A stretch of 52,697 bases of DNA, taken from the NCBI RefSeq assembly GCF_007829435.1, contig NZ_VLJN01000023.1:132029-184725 (forward strand), in the 5' to 3' direction. How positions within the stretch are numbered: the first letter of the stretch is position 1; each line of letters opens with the position of its first letter. Origin of the DNA: Cupriavidus gilardii J11. GTDB lineage: Bacteria; Pseudomonadota; Gammaproteobacteria; Burkholderiales; Burkholderiaceae. Both the position numbers and the translations under genes were made by a program. This document shows, piece by piece, positions 45,612 through 52,697 of the stretch. A model generated the notes under the pieces. The model made no database searches. It was not told the DNA's origin and worked only from the letters and a program-made list of their open reading frames with translations.

Positions 45612-47093
45612 CTAGCGGTTGATCCGGTATTCGACGTAGGCGGCCTCGCGCAGCTGGCGCACCCAGTCCTCGTAGGCGGCGCGCAGCTTCTGCTCGCGCA
45701 CCTCGGCGCGCGCGAAGTCGCGCCGTTTTTCAGGCGATACCTCGATCTCGCGGCGGTCCTGCACCTGGATCAGGTGCACGCCGAACTGGCTGACCACGGG
45801 CTCCGAGACTTCGCCGGGGCGCAGCCGGTTCATCGCCTGCTCGAACGCCGGCACCAGTTCGCCGGGCGACACCCAGCCCAGGTCGCCGCCCTTGGCCGCC
45901 GAGCCGTCCTGCGAATAACGGCGCGCGATGTCGGCGAAGTTGCCGCCATGGGTGATGCGGTCGCGCAGCGTGGCCAGTTGCCGGCTGGCTTCGGCCTCGG
46001 GCATGTTCGGACCGGTGCGAATCAGGATATGGCGCACCTGGGTCTGCGTGATTCGGCCCGGCGCGGCGTCGCCGCCGCCCTGGCGTTTGCCGGCCAGCTT
46101 AAGCACATGGAAGCCGTTGGCGCTTTCCAGCACCTCGGGCACCACGGTGCCGGGCTGCAGGTCGACCACGGCATTGGCGAAGATGGCCGGCAGCCGGCCG
46201 ATTTCGCGATAGCCCAGCGAGCCGCCCTTGGGCGCCTCGGCGCCGTCGGAATTGTTCTGCGCCAGTTGCGCGAAGTCGGCGCCGCCCTGGGCCTGCTTCA
46301 GCAGGCCCTCGGCCTTGGCGCGCAGCTGCGCCTTCTGCGCGTCGGTCGCGTCTTCGGGCACGCGCACGAGGATCTGCGCGACGTCATACTCCACCGGGCC
46401 TGCCGCGGCGCCGGACTGCTCGGCATGGGCGGCCAGGTAGTTGTCGATCTCGCCGTCGTAGACCTGGATCTTGGAATCGACTTCGCGCTCGCGCAGCCGG
46501 ATCACCTGCACCTGCTTGCGCAGTTCGTCGCGGTACTTGTCCCAGGTCAGTCCGCTGCGTTCCACCTGCGCGCGCAGGGCCGCGACGCTGACGCGGTTCT
46601 GCTGGGCCACCGATTCGATGGCCCGGTCGACCTCTTGGTCGGTCACGCGGATGCCGGCTTCCTGGGCGGCCTGCGTCTGCACCCGTTCCATCACCAGCCG
46701 TTCGAGCACTTCGTGCAGCAGTTCATCGCGCGGCGGCATGGGACGGCCGGCGGCGCGCAGCTGCGCCTCGATCTCGTCGGAGCGATCGAGCAGTTCACGG
46801 CGCGTGATGACGCTGTTGTTGACCACCGCCACCACTTCGTCGACCAGTTGCGAGCGTCCGTTGCGGCGCGATTGGGATGGGTCCGCCGCGGGCTGGCCTG
46901 GCGCCGCCGACGGCTGCGCCTGCGGCACGAAGATGCCGGTCGCGCGCGGCGCGTTGGGCGCCTTCAGCTGCGCCAGCGACGGGGTGGCCGCGATGGCCAG
47001 CATTGCGGACAGCACGATGCCGCGCGTGCGCCGCGACGAGCGGGCGCTGAGGGAGGGAACAGAGACTGCGTGACGCTTCATCATGTCCGTCAT
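45612..47093 (-). CDS. surA: Periplasmic chaperone/peptidyl-prolyl isomerase SurA
   Basis: The 493-residue precursor has a hydrophobic signal region near residues 20-40 ([17 protein letters not shown]), an N-terminal SurA chaperone domain ([22 protein letters not shown]), and two parvulin domains ([13 protein letters not shown] and onward; [13 protein letters not shown] and onward). It guides outer-membrane proteins, including LptD. Its ATG overlaps the lptD stop (ATGA at 47090-47093), so the two are translationally coupled. Confidence 0.95.
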   Translation of the reverse strand: MTDMMKRHAVSVPSLSARSSRRTRGIVLSAMLAIAATPSLAQLKAPNAPRATGIFVPQAQPSAAPGQPAADPSQSRRNGRSQLVDEVVAVVNNSVITRRELLDRSDEIEAQLRAAGRPMPPRDELLHEVLERLVMERVQTQAAQEAGIRVTDQEVDRAIESVAQQNRVSVAALRAQVERSGLTWDKYRDELRKQVQVIRLREREVDSKIQVYDGEIDNYLAAHAEQSGAAAGPVEYDVAQILVRVPEDATDAQKAQLRAKAEGLLKQAQGGADFAQLAQNNSDGAEAPKGGSLGYREIGRLPAIFANAVVDLQPGTVVPEVLESANGFHVLKLAGKRQGGGDAAPGRITQTQVRHILIRTGPNMPEAEASRQLATLRDRITHGGNFADIARRYSQDGSAAKGGDLGWVSPGELVPAFEQAMNRLRPGEVSEPVVSQFGVHLIQVQDRREIEVSPEKRRDFARAEVREQKLRAAYEDWVRQLREAAYVEYRINR

Positions 47094-49537
47094 TGGTATT
47101 GGTCGAACTGGGTCTGAGGGATCGGCGCGGCCGTGGCAGGTTCATAGCCAGGCACGTTCAGCCTCAGGATATCCAGCGGATTGGAGCCGATCTTCGACAG
47201 CCCGCGGAATTCCACTTGCAGGAAGATCCGCCCGGTATAGCCCTGGGTGGTATTGCGGAAACGCTGGTACGCGACCCGGCCGACCCAGCAGTCTGCCGCG
47301 TACTCGAGGCCCAGCAGCGTATCGACCAGCTCGTTGCCAGAGAGATCGTACGCTACGCGGCCGATGCCATAGGTGCGCCGGGTTAGCGGCCACTGGCTCG
47401 AGATCTCGAACTGGTCGATCGCGGTATTGTCGGTAACGGTGGTGGGGCGCCGGTAGCGGTAGCCGATATTGAGCAGCTTGCGCGCCTCGGGGCGCCAGGC
47501 GAACGCGATGTTCGACTGCACCACGCGGTCGTTTTCGGGGTTGTACTGCATGCCGGCATTGACATAGTAGCCACGGAACAACTGCACCGTGGTGGCGGCC
47601 AGCAGGTCCGAGTAGCCGCTTTCGGCATCATCGAGCGTGCCGGTCAGCTGCACCCGCTGGCCCGACATGTCAAAGCGCTGCGCCAGCGTGGCGCGGAAGC
47701 GTTCGATGCCGCTGGACGATTCGATCAGGCGGGTGGTCAGGCCCGCGGTCAGCTTGTTGTTGTCCGCGATGCGGTCGTAGCCGGTGAAGGGGTTCTCGGT
47801 GAAGATCTGCCCGTAGCCGAAGTCGGACTGCACCGTATCGAACAGCGGGAAGTTGCTCTGGTTGCGGAACGGCGTGTAGACATAGAACAGCCGCGGTTCC
47901 AGCGTCTGCAGGTAGTTGACCCCGAACAGGCGGCTGATGGTCGGCGCCTCGCGCTCGAAGGTCATGCCCGAATCGAGGCTGAAGGTCGGCACGGCGCGCG
48001 TCAGCGTGTTTGGCGCGCCCGGCGTATTGGTCGACGGCTCCATCTGGTACTGGGCCGCGTTGAACATCACCTTCGGCACGACGAACCAGCCGGGCCGCAC
48101 GATCGGGTAGCTGACCGACGGCTGGATGAAGAACCGTTCCCCCTGCGGCTGTTGATAGCCCCAGGTCGTCAACGGAATGCGGAAGCGGCTGTAGTCCGCT
48201 TCCACCTGCACGTCGAAGCCGCCCCAGTTGTAGCGGGTGAAGCGGCCGTTCAGCTGCGGCACCCGCTCGTACGAGGGCTGGCTCGGCGCCAGCGTCTGGA
48301 ACCGCTGCACGCGCGCCAGCACCGTGAAGTCGCCCCAGTTGTAGCTGACCCCGCCTTCCTGCGTGTACTGGCGCAGCGTGGACTGCGCGACGGTGCGGGT
48401 CAGGTCGTCGGGATAGCGGTCGTCCGATACCCGGTTCAGGTTCAGGTAGGCGTTCAGGCCCTGCGCCAGCCTCTGGCTGTGCTGTATGGAGTAGGACCAG
48501 CGATCGGTTTTGGTCTGCTGGTCGTTCGGCAGGAACTCGCCGACGATGCGGCCGGAATAGCCGTCGCCCAGGTAGCGGTAGTCGGCGCCCAGCTGCACGC
48601 CGCGCGAGGTCATCACGCGCGGATACACCGTCAGGTCGCGGTTCGGCGCGATATTGAAGTAGTACGGCACGGTCAGGTCGAAGCCCGAACGCGAGCCGTA
48701 CGCGAACAACGGCGCCAGCACGCCGCTCTGGCGCTCGTCGGTCAGCGGGAAGCTGACCACCGGCGCGGCCATGATCGGCACGTCGAAAAAGCGCAGCACC
48801 GCGCCATGGGCCACGCCGACCTGCCGGTCGCTGTCCATGTCGAGCTGGCGGGCGCTGAAGTACCAGTCGGCGTTGTCCGGCGAGCAGGTGGTGTAGGTGG
48901 CCCGCTGGATGGTGCTTTGGTTCTTGTTGATGAAGTCGATGCGTTCGGCCGAGCCCGAGCCTCCGGTCTGCTGGAAGTAGTAGTCCGGCGACAGCATGTA
49001 GCCTTCGTTCGCCTCGACGCGCAGCTTGGCCTCGGGACCGACCGCCAGCGTGCCCGAACGCGACATCCGCACGTTGCCGGTCGCCAGCGCCTCGTCGGTG
49101 TCCTGGTCGTAGGCAAGCCGGTCGCCCTTGATCACGGCGCCGTCGCGGCGCAGCTCGGCATTGCCCTCCAGCTCCACGCCACGCTCGTTATAGCCGGTCA
49201 GGCGGTCGCCGGAGACGTAGGTCGGCGCGTCCTCGTCGCCGCCCGGCGAGACCGGGTCGCGCCACGTGGCGGGCTCGGACAGATAGGGAATCAGTTCGCC
49301 GGCGCGCGGGGGCTGCCTGGGGTCGACTTCCTCGGCGGCCGCTTCGGCGGTTGGCATCGCGGGAATCGCCGAGCCGACCGCCTGCCCCTGGGCGTGCGCC
49401 CCGAGCGACCAGCCGGCCATCGCCAGCACCAGCGGCCGCAGCGCATGAACTGGCCGGCGCGCGGGCGGGCGCGAAGGCAGGCGGACCTGTGCGCGAAGGG
49501 CTGCGATGATGTTCGGTGATCGTCGTTGTTCGGTCAT
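47090..49537 (-). CDS. lptD: LPS-assembly protein LptD
   Basis: The 815-residue outer-membrane precursor begins with a basic, hydrophobic N-terminus (LRPLVLAMAGWSLGAHAQG), then the LptA-like domain with RLTGYNERGVELEGNAELRR and GDRLAYDQDTDEALATGNVRMS, and a large C-terminal beta-barrel with many alternating strands. Cys residues occur in TTCSPDNADWY and near the C-terminus in YAADCWVGRVAY, able to form the disulfides needed for function. With LptE it inserts LPS in the outer leaflet. It leads the lptD-surA-pdxA-rsmA operon. Confidence 0.95.
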   Translation of the reverse strand: MTEQRRSPNIIAALRAQVRLPSRPPARRPVHALRPLVLAMAGWSLGAHAQGQAVGSAIPAMPTAEAAAEEVDPRQPPRAGELIPYLSEPATWRDPVSPGGDEDAPTYVSGDRLTGYNERGVELEGNAELRRDGAVIKGDRLAYDQDTDEALATGNVRMSRSGTLAVGPEAKLRVEANEGYMLSPDYYFQQTGGSGSAERIDFINKNQSTIQRATYTTCSPDNADWYFSARQLDMDSDRQVGVAHGAVLRFFDVPIMAAPVVSFPLTDERQSGVLAPLFAYGSRSGFDLTVPYYFNIAPNRDLTVYPRVMTSRGVQLGADYRYLGDGYSGRIVGEFLPNDQQTKTDRWSYSIQHSQRLAQGLNAYLNLNRVSDDRYPDDLTRTVAQSTLRQYTQEGGVSYNWGDFTVLARVQRFQTLAPSQPSYERVPQLNGRFTRYNWGGFDVQVEADYSRFRIPLTTWGYQQPQGERFFIQPSVSYPIVRPGWFVVPKVMFNAAQYQMEPSTNTPGAPNTLTRAVPTFSLDSGMTFEREAPTISRLFGVNYLQTLEPRLFYVYTPFRNQSNFPLFDTVQSDFGYGQIFTENPFTGYDRIADNNKLTAGLTTRLIESSSGIERFRATLAQRFDMSGQRVQLTGTLDDAESGYSDLLAATTVQLFRGYYVNAGMQYNPENDRVVQSNIAFAWRPEARKLLNIGYRYRRPTTVTDNTAIDQFEISSQWPLTRRTYGIGRVAYDLSGNELVDTLLGLEYAADCWVGRVAYQRFRNTTQGYTGRIFLQVEFRGLSKIGSNPLDILRLNVPGYEPATAAPIPQTQFDQYQ

Positions 49538-49693
49538 GCGAGCGGGTCGTCGGTCGGACGGCGGGGCGGCTGGGAGCGTGGCCCCGCCCGCCGTCCAAAC
49601 AGGCTGCCGGGCACGTGCCGGCCCGCCTGGGAGCCGCCCGGCGCCCGGGTCTGGTCGGGTATTATACGGGGCAACTTATCGACCCCTTCCGGC

Positions 49694-50728
49694 ATGGCAG
49701 CACTTCCCCTCGACCCGCGCCAGGACCAGCTCAAAGCGTGGGTGTCCGGACTCGCTCCGGACTGGTCCGTCGACCCCGATTCCTGCGCGCCGGCTTCCGC
49801 CGACGCCAGCTTTCGCCGCTACTTCCGTTTGCGTACCGATGATCCGCGCCACCCGACCGTGATCGCGATGGACGCGCCGCCCTCGCACGAGGACTGCCGG
49901 CCCTTCATCCATGTCGCCGGGCTGTTCGGCGCGGCCGGCGTGACGGTGCCGCGGGTGCTCGCGCAGGACCTGTCGCAAGGTTTCCTGCTGCTGTCCGACC
50001 TCGGCAACACCACGTACCTGTCGCGGCTGGACATCACCAATGCGCGTACGCTTTACGGCGACGCCGCCGCGGCACTGGTGAAGTTGCAGGGCGCGACGCA
50101 GCCGGGCACGCTGCCCGCGTACGACCGCGCGCTGCTGCAGCGCGAGCTGGACCTGTTCCCGCAGTGGTATATCGCGCGGCATCTGGGCGTGACGCTCGAT
50201 GCCGCGCGGCAGGCGGACCTGGCCGAGGTCATGGAGACGCTGCTGGCCAACAACCTGGCCCAGCCGCAGGTCTATGTCCATCGCGACTACCACTCGCGCA
50301 ACCTGATGGTGCTCGACGGCGAGGCCAATCCCGGCATCCTGGACTTCCAGGACGCGGTGATCGGGCCGATCACCTACGACGCGGTATCGCTGTGGCGCGA
50401 TGCCTATATCGAATGGGACGAGGAGCTGCAGCTGGACTGGCTGATCCGCTACTGGGAACGCGCGCGCAAGGCCGGCCTGCCGGTGGCGTCGGATTTCGGC
50501 GAGTTCTACCGGGACTTCGAATGGATGGGCCTGCAGCGCCATCTGAAGGTGCTGGGCATCTTCGCGCGGCTCTACCACCGCGACGGCAAGGACGGTTATC
50601 TCGCCAATATGCCGCTGGTGTGGAAGTACGCGCGATCGGTGGCCGGGCGCTATGGCGAGCTGCGCAAGCTGGTGCGCCTGTTCGATGCGCTGGAAGGCGT
50701 CGAGCGGCCGGCGGGCTACACCTTCTGA
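49694..50728 (+). CDS. amgK: N-acetylmuramate/N-acetylglucosamine anomeric kinase AmgK
   Basis: The 344-residue aminoglycoside-phosphotransferase-fold kinase has ASFRRYFRL near residue 38, the catalytic YVHRDYHSRNLMVLDG near 194-209 and the metal-binding LDFQDAVIGPITYDAVSLW. Context identifies AmgK: it is divergent from lptD and upstream of murU, as in Pseudomonas. It phosphorylates MurNAc at C1 so MurU can make UDP-MurNAc, bypassing de novo synthesis and thus fosfomycin's target. ATG at 49694 is the natural start; the upstream frame extends antisense to lptD. Confidence 0.9.
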   Translation: MAALPLDPRQDQLKAWVSGLAPDWSVDPDSCAPASADASFRRYFRLRTDDPRHPTVIAMDAPPSHEDCRPFIHVAGLFGAAGVTVPRVLAQDLSQGFLLLSDLGNTTYLSRLDITNARTLYGDAAAALVKLQGATQPGTLPAYDRALLQRELDLFPQWYIARHLGVTLDAARQADLAEVMETLLANNLAQPQVYVHRDYHSRNLMVLDGEANPGILDFQDAVIGPITYDAVSLWRDAYIEWDEELQLDWLIRYWERARKAGLPVASDFGEFYRDFEWMGLQRHLKVLGIFARLYHRDGKDGYLANMPLVWKYARSVAGRYGELRKLVRLFDALEGVERPAGYTF

Positions 50729-50730
50729 CG

Positions 50731-51474
50731 ATGTCCGGTACCGTCACCACCCGTCGCTCGGAATGGTGGGCCGGCGTGCGCGCGCTGGCCCCGATGCTGC
50801 TCGGCGTGGCGCCGTTTGGCCTGATCTACGGCGTGCTGGCCGTGGGCGCCGGCATGCCGGCGTGGCTGGCGTGCGCGATGAGCGCGGTGGTGTTTGGTGG
50901 CGCGTCGCAGATGATCCTGACCCAGCTTTGGGCCGCCGGCACGCCGGCGCTGTTGATCGCCGCCACGGTGGCGATGGTGAACCTTCGCCATGCCTTGTAT
51001 TCGGCCACGATCGCGCCAGCGCTGGCGCACCTGCCGGCGCGCTGGAAAATGCTGATCGCTTACCTGCTGACCGACGAGGCCTTCGCCGCGATGACGCAGC
51101 GCCTGGGCGACGACGCACAGCACCGGCGCTACCGCCACTGGTTCTTCTTCGGCGCCGGCTTCTCGCTATGGGCGAGCTGGCAGCTGTCCACGCTGGCCGG
51201 TGTGCTGGTGGGCGCGCAGGTGCCCCGTGGCCTGCCGCTCGACTTCTTCCTGCCGCTGACGTTCATCGCCATCATCGTGCCGGGCCTCCGGCACCGCGCG
51301 CACGTTGCCGCGGCGGTGGCGTCCAGCGCCCTGGCGGTGGCCTGTTTCGGCCTGCCGCACAAGCTGGGCCTGATGGCCGCCGCGCTGGGCGGCATTGCCA
51401 TCGGCATGCTGGTGCTGGGCGGCAAGCCCGGTGGCAAGCGTGGCGGCAAGGTCGGCAAGGAGAGCACTGCATGA
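50731..51474 (+). CDS. azlC: AzlC-family transporter subunit
   Basis: The 247-residue membrane protein has the AzlC pattern: GVAPFGLIYGVLAVGAGMP, VVFGGASQMILTQLW and NLRHALYSATIAPAL, with about seven transmembrane segments. AzlC with AzlD exports branched-chain amino acids in Bacillus; substrates in other bacteria vary. It starts two bases after the amgK stop and overlaps azlD by four bases. The C-terminal tail GGKPGGKRGGKVGKES is basic and Gly-rich. Confidence 0.92.
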   Translation: MSGTVTTRRSEWWAGVRALAPMLLGVAPFGLIYGVLAVGAGMPAWLACAMSAVVFGGASQMILTQLWAAGTPALLIAATVAMVNLRHALYSATIAPALAHLPARWKMLIAYLLTDEAFAAMTQRLGDDAQHRRYRHWFFFGAGFSLWASWQLSTLAGVLVGAQVPRGLPLDFFLPLTFIAIIVPGLRHRAHVAAAVASSALAVACFGLPHKLGLMAAALGGIAIGMLVLGGKPGGKRGGKVGKESTA

Positions 51475-51815
51475 GCGGCATGACGGGCATCGGTGGCGAA
51501 TGGATGCTGCTCGCTGTGATGGCCGCCGCGGGCCTGGCCACCTATCTGATCCGGCTGTCCTTCATCGCCGTGGAGGGCAAGCTGCGGCTGCCGGCATGGT
51601 TCCGTACCGCGCTGCAGTTCGTGCCGGCGGCGATGCTGTCGGCGCTGATCGCCCCCGATCTGCTGATGCGCGATGGCGAGCTTGCGCTGTCGCCGGACAA
51701 TGCGCGCCTGATCGCGGGCGTGGTGGCGATACTGATCGCCGCGCGCACGCGCAGCATCGGCTGGACCATCGCGGGCGGCATGGCCACGCTGGTCGCCCTG
51801 GAGACCCTGATTTGA
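51471..51815 (+). CDS. azlD: AzlD-family transporter subunit
   Basis: The 114-residue hydrophobic protein with about four transmembrane segments has the AzlD pattern GLATYLIRLSFIAVEGKL, LQFVPAAMLSALIAPDLL and GVVAILIAARTRSIGWTI. It is the small partner of AzlC. It overlaps azlC (ATGA at 51471) and its stop overlaps the TTG start of murU. Confidence 0.92.
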   Translation: MSGMTGIGGEWMLLAVMAAAGLATYLIRLSFIAVEGKLRLPAWFRTALQFVPAAMLSALIAPDLLMRDGELALSPDNARLIAGVVAILIAARTRSIGWTIAGGMATLVALETLI

Positions 51816-52573
51816 AAGCGATGATCTTCGCCGCGGGCCGCGGCGAGCGCATGCGGCCGTTGACCGACGGCTGTCCCAAGCCCCTGCTGAAGGCCGGCGG
51901 CAAGCCGCTGATCGTGTGGACCATCGAAGCGCTGGCGCGGGCCGGGCTCACCGACATCGTGATCAATCACGCGTGGCTTGGCGGGCAGATCGAGGCCGCG
52001 CTGGGCGACGGCAGCCGCTACGGGGTGCGCATCGCCTACTCGGCGGAGGGCGAGGCGCTGGAGACGGCGGGCGGCATCGCGCGCGCGTTGCCGCTGCTGC
52101 GTGGGGCCGATGACGCTGCCACGGCGGACGGTCGCGGCGAGATCTTCGTGGCGGTGTCCGGCGACGTCTATGCCGAATACGATTTCCACGCGCTGCTGCC
52201 CAGGGCGCGCGCGATGGCGGCCGCCGCCGAACCCGGCATGCATCTGGTGATGGTGCCGAATCCGCCGTTCCATCCGCGGGGCGACTTCGTGTTGGGCGCG
52301 GACGGGCGGCTTGCGCTGCCATCCGGCGACGCGGGAGAGCCTGGACAGGGCCTGCCGCTGACCTTCGGCAATATTGGGCTCTATGACACGCGGACCTTCG
52401 CCGACATCGCGCCGGGGCAGAAGGTCGCGATGACGCCGTACTATCGCGCCGCCATCGCGGCGGGGCGGGCGACCGGCGAATGCTTCGACGGGCGCTGGGA
52501 GAATGTCGGCACGCCGGCGCAGCTCGCCGCCCTGGATGCAGAACTGACCAGGGTGGCTGCGCGGGCTGGCTAG
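51812..52573 (+). CDS. murU: N-acetylmuramate alpha-1-phosphate uridylyltransferase MurU
   Basis: The 253-residue nucleotidyltransferase begins KAMIFAAGRGERMRPLTDG with the UTP-binding Gly-rich loop, then CPKPLLKAGGKPLI, VSGDVYAEYDF with the metal Asp, and NIGLYD. It converts MurNAc-1-phosphate and UTP to UDP-MurNAc. TTG at 51812 gives the canonical MKAMI-type start and overlaps the azlD stop; ATG at 51821 is the alternative. It is the last gene of amgK-azlC-azlD-murU. Confidence 0.9.
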   Translation: MKAMIFAAGRGERMRPLTDGCPKPLLKAGGKPLIVWTIEALARAGLTDIVINHAWLGGQIEAALGDGSRYGVRIAYSAEGEALETAGGIARALPLLRGADDAATADGRGEIFVAVSGDVYAEYDFHALLPRARAMAAAAEPGMHLVMVPNPPFHPRGDFVLGADGRLALPSGDAGEPGQGLPLTFGNIGLYDTRTFADIAPGQKVAMTPYYRAAIAAGRATGECFDGRWENVGTPAQLAALDAELTRVAARAG

Positions 52574-52602
52574 TTGTTGGTGGGCCGGTACCGCCCTCTT
52601 TT

Positions 52603-52697
52603 CCCTGCCCCTCTCCCCCGCCCCTCTCCCGCGAGCGGGAGAGGGGAGAACACCGTTGGAGCTTCAAACGCTGTCGGTTTGCTCCCCTCTCCCGCAA
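52603..52697. repeat. Composite REP-like repeat, cut by the window end
   Basis: CTGCCCCTCTCCCCCGCCCC is followed by CTCCCGCGAGCGGGAGAGGG, a spacer with GAACACCG and GCTGTCGG, and CTCCCCTCTCCCGCAA. The order of units matches the composite between erpA and anmK, with the spacer diverged. Confidence 0.8.

Noticed and set aside
50164-51474. Fusion of AmgK and AzlC suggested by a long open frame
   Set aside because: The upstream part is an out-of-frame reading of amgK, rich in Arg/Gly/Ala; AzlC begins at its own ATG two bases after the amgK stop.

Overview
The window reads as a chromosomal core segment of a high-GC betaproteobacterium of the Burkholderiaceae, most like Cupriavidus or Ralstonia. 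The grounds are protein resemblance (AspRS, GDH, LptD, RNase P RNA), near-complete G/C at third codon positions, and gene order: DUF502-aspS-nudB-clsB, a TetR-led beta-oxidation operon like the A0459-A0464 cluster of C. necator, pyrC-rnpB-osmC-rplM-rpsI-erpA-anmK-tyrS-dtd, and lptD-surA-pdxA-rsmA. No prophage, insertion sequence, integrase, CRISPR array, rRNA or tRNA was seen. This is a judgement from reading, not a database search.

Layout. 1-7.1 kb: DUF502 membrane protein, aspS, a membrane/coiled-coil protein broken by an abnormal G21/C12 tract, nudB, an EEP-family hydrolase, mobB (minus) and a cardiolipin synthase. 7.2-14.5 kb: a TetR-type regulator with a promoter and perfect operator, then acyl-CoA dehydrogenase, hydroxyacyl-CoA dehydrogenase/enoyl-CoA hydratase, thiolase and a crotonase whose active site looks isomerase-like. 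14.5-20 kb: a hotdog thioesterase, an Atm1-type exporter, and an ABC importer operon preceded by a sigma-54 promoter. 20-23.3 kb: an Lrp regulator, a cysteine-dioxygenase-like protein divergent from a LysR regulator, then about 1 kb with a frameshifted remnant, a 32-residue membrane protein and large palindromes. 23.3-28 kb: glutamate dehydrogenase and the gltIJKL glutamate/aspartate importer. 28-33.4 kb: class II amidotransferase, tartrate dehydrogenase with glycerate kinase, pyrC and a DUF3025 protein. 33.4-36.8 kb: rnpB, an OsmC protein, a candidate small RNA, rplM-rpsI, bactofilin, erpA. 36.9-42.8 kb: anmK, an M23 peptidase, tyrS, dtd, a PEBP protein and a histidine phosphatase. 42.9-52.6 kb: a YhhQ transporter, the minus-strand operon lptD-surA-pdxA-rsmA, and divergently amgK-azlC-azlD-murU.

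Themes. Envelope biogenesis and peptidoglycan recycling are strong on the right: AnmK, AmgK and MurU are three steps of the cell-wall sugar salvage route, next to LptD and SurA. Glutamate uptake and catabolism form a block in the middle. Fatty-acid degradation forms one regulated operon on the left.

The most interesting signals are non-coding: an independent transcription unit upstream of rplM that carries a copy of the 16S rRNA 3' anti-Shine-Dalgarno core in a hairpin loop; a family of G/C-rich palindromic repeats between genes, including one composite with 34-bp perfect terminal inverted repeats; a sigma-54 promoter for an ABC importer of unknown substrate; and a structured leader before a 32-residue membrane protein. 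I did not find a clear multi-gene system that is obviously new.
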